The position numbers and the translations under genes were made by a program. The notes beneath the pieces are model-generated. The model was not told where the DNA came from, did no database searches, and saw only the letters and a program-made list of their open reading frames with translations. Source: an uncultured Erysipelotrichaceae bacterium (GTDB lineage Bacteria; Bacillota_I; Bacilli_A; RF39; UBA660). Taken from it: a stretch of 8,489 nucleotides of DNA. The stretch spans positions 1 through 8,489 of the forward strand of contig CADBRL010000017.1 in the NCBI GenBank assembly GCA_902797105.1, in the 5' to 3' direction. Below, in pieces: positions 6,123 through 8,489 of the stretch. The first letter of the stretch is position 1. Each line of letters starts with the position of its first letter.

Positions 6123-6774
6123 AAACAAACTTATATCCCACTGCACGAACTGTAACAATCATATCTTTGTATTTACCTAAATGTTTCCTTAAAGTTTTGA
6201 CATGTGTATCTACAGTTCTATCATCACCATAAAAATCATAACCCCAGATATGAGAAAGTAAATTTTCTCTTGATAAAGCTATATTTTTATTATCTATAAA
6301 ATACTTAAGTAAATCGTATTCTTTAGGTGTTAAATAAACTTTTTTATTATCAATATAAACATCATGAGCTAAATCATCAAGTTTAATACCCTTAATTTCA
6401 AAAATATTATTAACCACTTCTTTTCTCTTTGTAACAGCTTTAATCCTTGCCACCAATTCTTTCGGACTAAAAGGTTTTGTAACATAATCATCAATACCTA
6501 AATCAAAGCCAATAAGTTTATCATATTCTTCTCCACGCGCAGAAAGCATAATAAAAGGAATATCTTTTAGTTTTTTTATTTCCCTACATGCAGTATAACC
6601 ATCCATCTTAGGCATCATAATATCCATAATAATTATATCAAAATCGTCTTTTTTAACTTTATCAACAGCTTCAAGTCCATTCGAAGCTTCTTCCACTTCA
6701 AATTTTTCTAAAAGCAAATATTCTTTTATAACATCTCTGATTAATTTTTCATCATCTACTACTAAAACACGCAT
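6112..6774 (-). CDS. OmpR/PhoB-family response regulator
   Basis: 220 residues, the usual family length. The receiver domain (about 1-118) has the acidic pair Asp7/Asp8, phospho-acceptor Asp51 in IIMDIMMPKMDG, switch Ser78 and Lys100 in YVTKPFSPKEL. The winged-helix DNA-binding domain (about 125-218) shows LTPKEYDLLKYF, the recognition-helix region DDRTVDTHVKTLRKHLG (184-200) and the closing VRAVGYKF. It should be phosphorylated by the overlapping kinase gene downstream and bind direct repeats with an 11-bp period. Start ATG 6774 follows AGGTG (6781-6785). A repeat pair with a -10 box just upstream suggests autoregulation. Intact, with all key residues. It resembles PhoP, WalR and VanR equally, so no symbol is given. 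Confidence 0.95.
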   Translation of the reverse strand: MRVLVVDDEKLIRDVIKEYLLLEKFEVEEASNGLEAVDKVKKDDFDIIIMDIMMPKMDGYTACREIKKLKDIPFIMLSARGEEYDKLIGFDLGIDDYVTKPFSPKELVARIKAVTKRKEVVNNIFEIKGIKLDDLAHDVYIDNKKVYLTPKEYDLLKYFIDNKNIALSRENLLSHIWGYDFYGDDRTVDTHVKTLRKHLGKYKDMIVTVRAVGYKFVYEG

Positions 6775-6780
6775 TTAAAT

Positions 6781-6825
6781 CACCTACCTACAAGTATATA
6801 TATAATTTGTGAAAAACATATGAAA
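6781..6825 (-). promoter_or_regulatory. Putative autoregulated promoter of the response regulator-kinase operon
   Basis: On the minus strand TTTCATA (6819-6825), 4 bases, TTTCACA (6808-6814), 9 bases, then TATACT (6793-6798), a 5/6 match to the -10 consensus. There is no -35 match at 17 bases. The predicted start is near 6786, next to the RBS AGGTG (6781-6785). The repeat sequence, period and 9-base distance to the -10 are the same as at 4691-4734. Confidence 0.5.
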
Positions 6826-6829
6826 AAAT

Positions 6830-7231
6830 TTATTTTCTAATAAAATCCTCTTCAGGATAACTTATTTTCTTACTAACAGGATCCATTTTTTCCACAAAAC
6901 TATTTACTTTAATATTTTTAATTTGATAAATAAATTCATCAATACCATAATAATCTTTATGAGATAAAACTTCTGTAACAATTGTAAATATCTTATATCC
7001 ATGAGCTCTTTTATAAATAAAACCTTCAAATGATTTATTACAACCAGCACTATAAAATAAACCATTAGCATAAATATAATTAGGTTCTCTCTTTAAAGAC
7101 ATACACACAACTTCTCCATTTTTTAAAGCTTCTGTATTTCTTATTAAATATCTAATTTCTCTAGCTTCGTCTAGCGAAATATCCATATAAGGAAAGTATT
7201 TTTCTTCTTCACATATATTATCAAACTTCAT
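6830..7231 (-). CDS. Conserved-looking protein of unknown function, 133 residues
   Basis: I do not recognise this protein. From ATG 7231 it has 133 residues, no membrane segment and no signal peptide, so it is presumably cytoplasmic. It is acidic at the start (MKFDNICEEEKYF), has a helical stretch DISLDEAREIRYLIRNTEAL near 17-36, then alternating strand-like segments (GEVVCMSLK, NYIYANGLFYSAG, GYKIFTIVTEVL), suggesting a small alpha/beta or beta-barrel fold. It has a short run of aromatic residues and no obvious catalytic motif. The ATG at 7231 is chosen over TTG 7249 because GAAGGG (7238-7243) is at good spacing and the predicted transcription start lies at about 7248. It has its own promoter, ends only 55 bases before the response regulator gene on the same strand, and no terminator lies between them, so read-through into the two-component genes is possible. 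Confidence 0.7.
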   Translation of the reverse strand: MKFDNICEEEKYFPYMDISLDEAREIRYLIRNTEALKNGEVVCMSLKREPNYIYANGLFYSAGCNKSFEGFIYKRAHGYKIFTIVTEVLSHKDYYGIDEFIYQIKNIKVNSFVEKMDPVSKKISYPEEDFIRK

Positions 7232-7237
7232 AGAAAA

Positions 7238-7283
7238 CCCTTCTTTCAAAAAATATTATAACAAATAAAGAAAAAAGTAGCAA
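7238..7283 (-). promoter_or_regulatory. Promoter and RBS of the 133-residue protein gene
   Basis: On the minus strand TTGCTA (7278-7283), a 17-base spacer and a perfect TATAAT (7255-7260), followed by GAAGGG (7238-7243). The predicted start near 7248 gives a leader of about 17 nt. The -35 hexamer lies inside the upstream gene's terminator stem. Confidence 0.65.
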
Positions 7284-7291
7284 ATGCTACT
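7271..7291 (-). terminator. Terminator of the large surface-type gene
   Basis: Perfect 6-bp stem AGTAGC (7276-7281) and GCTACT (7286-7291), 4-base loop, followed on the minus strand by a run of T (7275-7271) and more T-rich sequence. It lies about 113 bases after the TAG stop at 7405. The stretch between holds no ORF or structure I can support. Confidence 0.75.
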
Positions 7292-7404
7292 AATTATATT
7301 TTTTAAATATTTAAGAGAAAAATATGAGTAAATAAGTCAACTATACATTATCACCAAAATAACTACTTTTATTAAACTTCACAATAATATGTACTATCAA
7401 ACAT

Positions 7405-8489
7405 CTAATCTAATCTATAAGGATTTTCTTTTGTTCCATCGCCATCAAGTAACTTTATTGAATCAATTAAATAAAATGTAGGTCTAATCATATTAGGATT
7501 GACATTTGTCTGATACCAATCAGTGAAGCTTCCTTGAACTACTGACATCACACGATTGGAAGTATCACTTTGGGGAGTAATTAATAATTCACCAACTCCA
7601 GGGTCAACCCACCAATTGTAATGAAAAACAGAACTATAAACACTTGACCAATACTTCTTATCAACAGCAAAAAGATAATCACTTACATACATTAAACCAA
7701 CTTTTGCTACATATTCTGTTGAACTATCAAAATTTTTAATTTCATTTTGATAAACATTTTTTGGATTTCCAACCAAATTTTGATAAGTATTTCCTTTAAC
7801 TTGCCATTTATGATTAATTATTTTATTACTCCAAGTATCTCCAATATTATTTAAGTAATTTGTATTCAGATTAATAGTATTTAAGTTACTTTCACTCCAC
7901 ACATTACTAGCAGCCGTATTATTCCAAAAATACGATAAGTATTTACCCTCAGTTCTCAATAAAGATTCATACAAAACACCACTCCAAAAATAATTTATTA
8001 AGTCATCATTACCATACCAAGAACCATTTTCACCAAGCAAACTTCTGGTAGCTGGAAGAGATTTAACTAACTTTATGTTATTATTAAAAACTCCTATTAT
8101 TCTATACAAATTGTCATCAGGACAACTAGCTTCATCTGTACCAAAACAAACATAATTATTAACTTTTCCATCTATTAAATATCCAAGTTCAACAGCTTTA
8201 TCTAAAGCTTTTTTAAAAGAAGTAATTTTATTATTGGTATCATTTCCAATTAAATAATAATCTCCATTAATTGAACATCTATTTCCCACCAAAAGTTTTT
8301 TTCCATCACAGAAAAACTTTATAACGCCTTCATTATGTATATCCTCAGTTCCTAAATCTTGCAGATACATAAAACCTTCATCTAAAGCTTTTTGCGTTAA
8401 AATATAATCTCCACCAGAATATCTGTACGAATTATCAGCCGCTCCGTTTTCAAGATCCAAGCTATGATAATTTAAAGATTTATCCAAAT
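7405..8489 (-). CDS. Partial surface-type protein with a DUF6273-like C-terminal domain (5' end outside window)
   Basis: The reading frame is open to the window edge, so only the last 361 codons or so are seen. A TTG at 8487 is probably an internal Leu codon. Numbering from that codon, the visible part is rich in Asn, Tyr, Trp and Ser. It contains FKKALDKAVELGYL (91-104), CFGTDEASCPDDNLYRIIGV (114-133), WSESNLNTINLNTNYLNNIG (197-216), VGLMYVSDYLFAV (263-275), LLITPQSDTSN (301-311), and the end IRPTFYL...GDGTKENPYRLD (334-360). I recall this order of motifs from repeated exported proteins of uncultured gut Bacillota; the 'TPxSDxSN ... RPxFYL' tail resembles DUF6273-type, C-type-lectin-like domains. 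Family and fold are from memory. A ligand-binding or structural surface role is a guess. Cys60/71 and Cys114/122 may form disulfides. The stop is TAG. The missing N-terminus presumably holds a signal or membrane segment. Confidence 0.75.
   Translation of the reverse strand, partial: LDKSLNYHSLDLENGAADNSYRYSGGDYILTQKALDEGFMYLQDLGTEDIHNEGVIKFFCDGKKLLVGNRCSINGDYYLIGNDTNNKITSFKKALDKAVELGYLIDGKVNNYVCFGTDEASCPDDNLYRIIGVFNNNIKLVKSLPATRSLLGENGSWYGNDDLINYFWSGVLYESLLRTEGKYLSYFWNNTAASNVWSESNLNTINLNTNYLNNIGDTWSNKIINHKWQVKGNTYQNLVGNPKNVYQNEIKNFDSSTEYVAKVGLMYVSDYLFAVDKKYWSSVYSSVFHYNWWVDPGVGELLITPQSDTSNRVMSVVQGSFTDWYQTNVNPNMIRPTFYLIDSIKLLDGDGTKENPYRLD

Noticed and set aside
6123..6158. Kinase start at TTG 6158
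   Set aside because: The extra 12 residues would be encoded deep in the regulator gene, no RBS precedes the TTG, and ATG 6122 gives a normal basic start before the first membrane segment.

Overview
The window looks like chromosome from an uncultured low-G+C Bacillota. The reasons are the very AT-rich sequence with long A/T runs, GGAGG-type ribosome binding sites, a Cys-type lipoprotein signal, and an OmpR-type two-component system. Every Trp codon I checked is TGG and one gene ends in TGA, so this is the standard bacterial code and not the Mycoplasma/Spiroplasma code. The last gene belongs to a protein type I associate with gut Bacilli and Mollicutes-like metagenomes, but that placement is from memory. 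No tRNA, rRNA, insertion sequence, phage gene or CRISPR array is visible.

Layout. A membrane-anchored serine hydrolase (76-1041, minus) has a weak terminator running into 28 consecutive A. It is divergent, through a double promoter region, from a two-gene plus-strand operon (1168-3272). That operon encodes a membrane-anchored protein of unknown function overlapping by ATGA with a phosphodiester glycosidase (NAGPA) domain protein. A bidirectional hairpin separates it from a convergent minus-strand pair (3310-4463): a membrane-anchored rhodanese-like protein and a thioredoxin-fold lipoprotein. Next come a 273-base intergenic region rich in signals (4464-4736), a sensor kinase and response regulator pair (4737-6774), an unknown 133-residue protein (6830-7231), and the 3' part of a large surface-type protein (7405-8489, cut by the window edge).

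How the genes may work together. Six of the eight proteins are predicted to be membrane-anchored or exported. The themes are cell-envelope work (serine hydrolase, phosphodiester glycosidase), extracytoplasmic sulfur or thiol chemistry (rhodanese, thioredoxin-like lipoprotein), and sensing. The two proteins at 1168-2334 and 7405-8489 share a recognisable domain signature.

The most interesting signal is a set of 7-bp direct repeats with an 11-bp period, of the kind bound by OmpR/PhoB-type regulators. It occurs twice, upstream of the response regulator gene and downstream of the kinase gene. In both places the same strand carries a -10-like hexamer exactly 9 bases after the last repeat. The second site would drive a transcript of about 130 nt that starts with a very strong Shine-Dalgarno sequence, holds a 14-codon ORF and ends at a terminator just before the rhodanese operon. 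This is a candidate small RNA, leader peptide or attenuator. All of this is inference from sequence.
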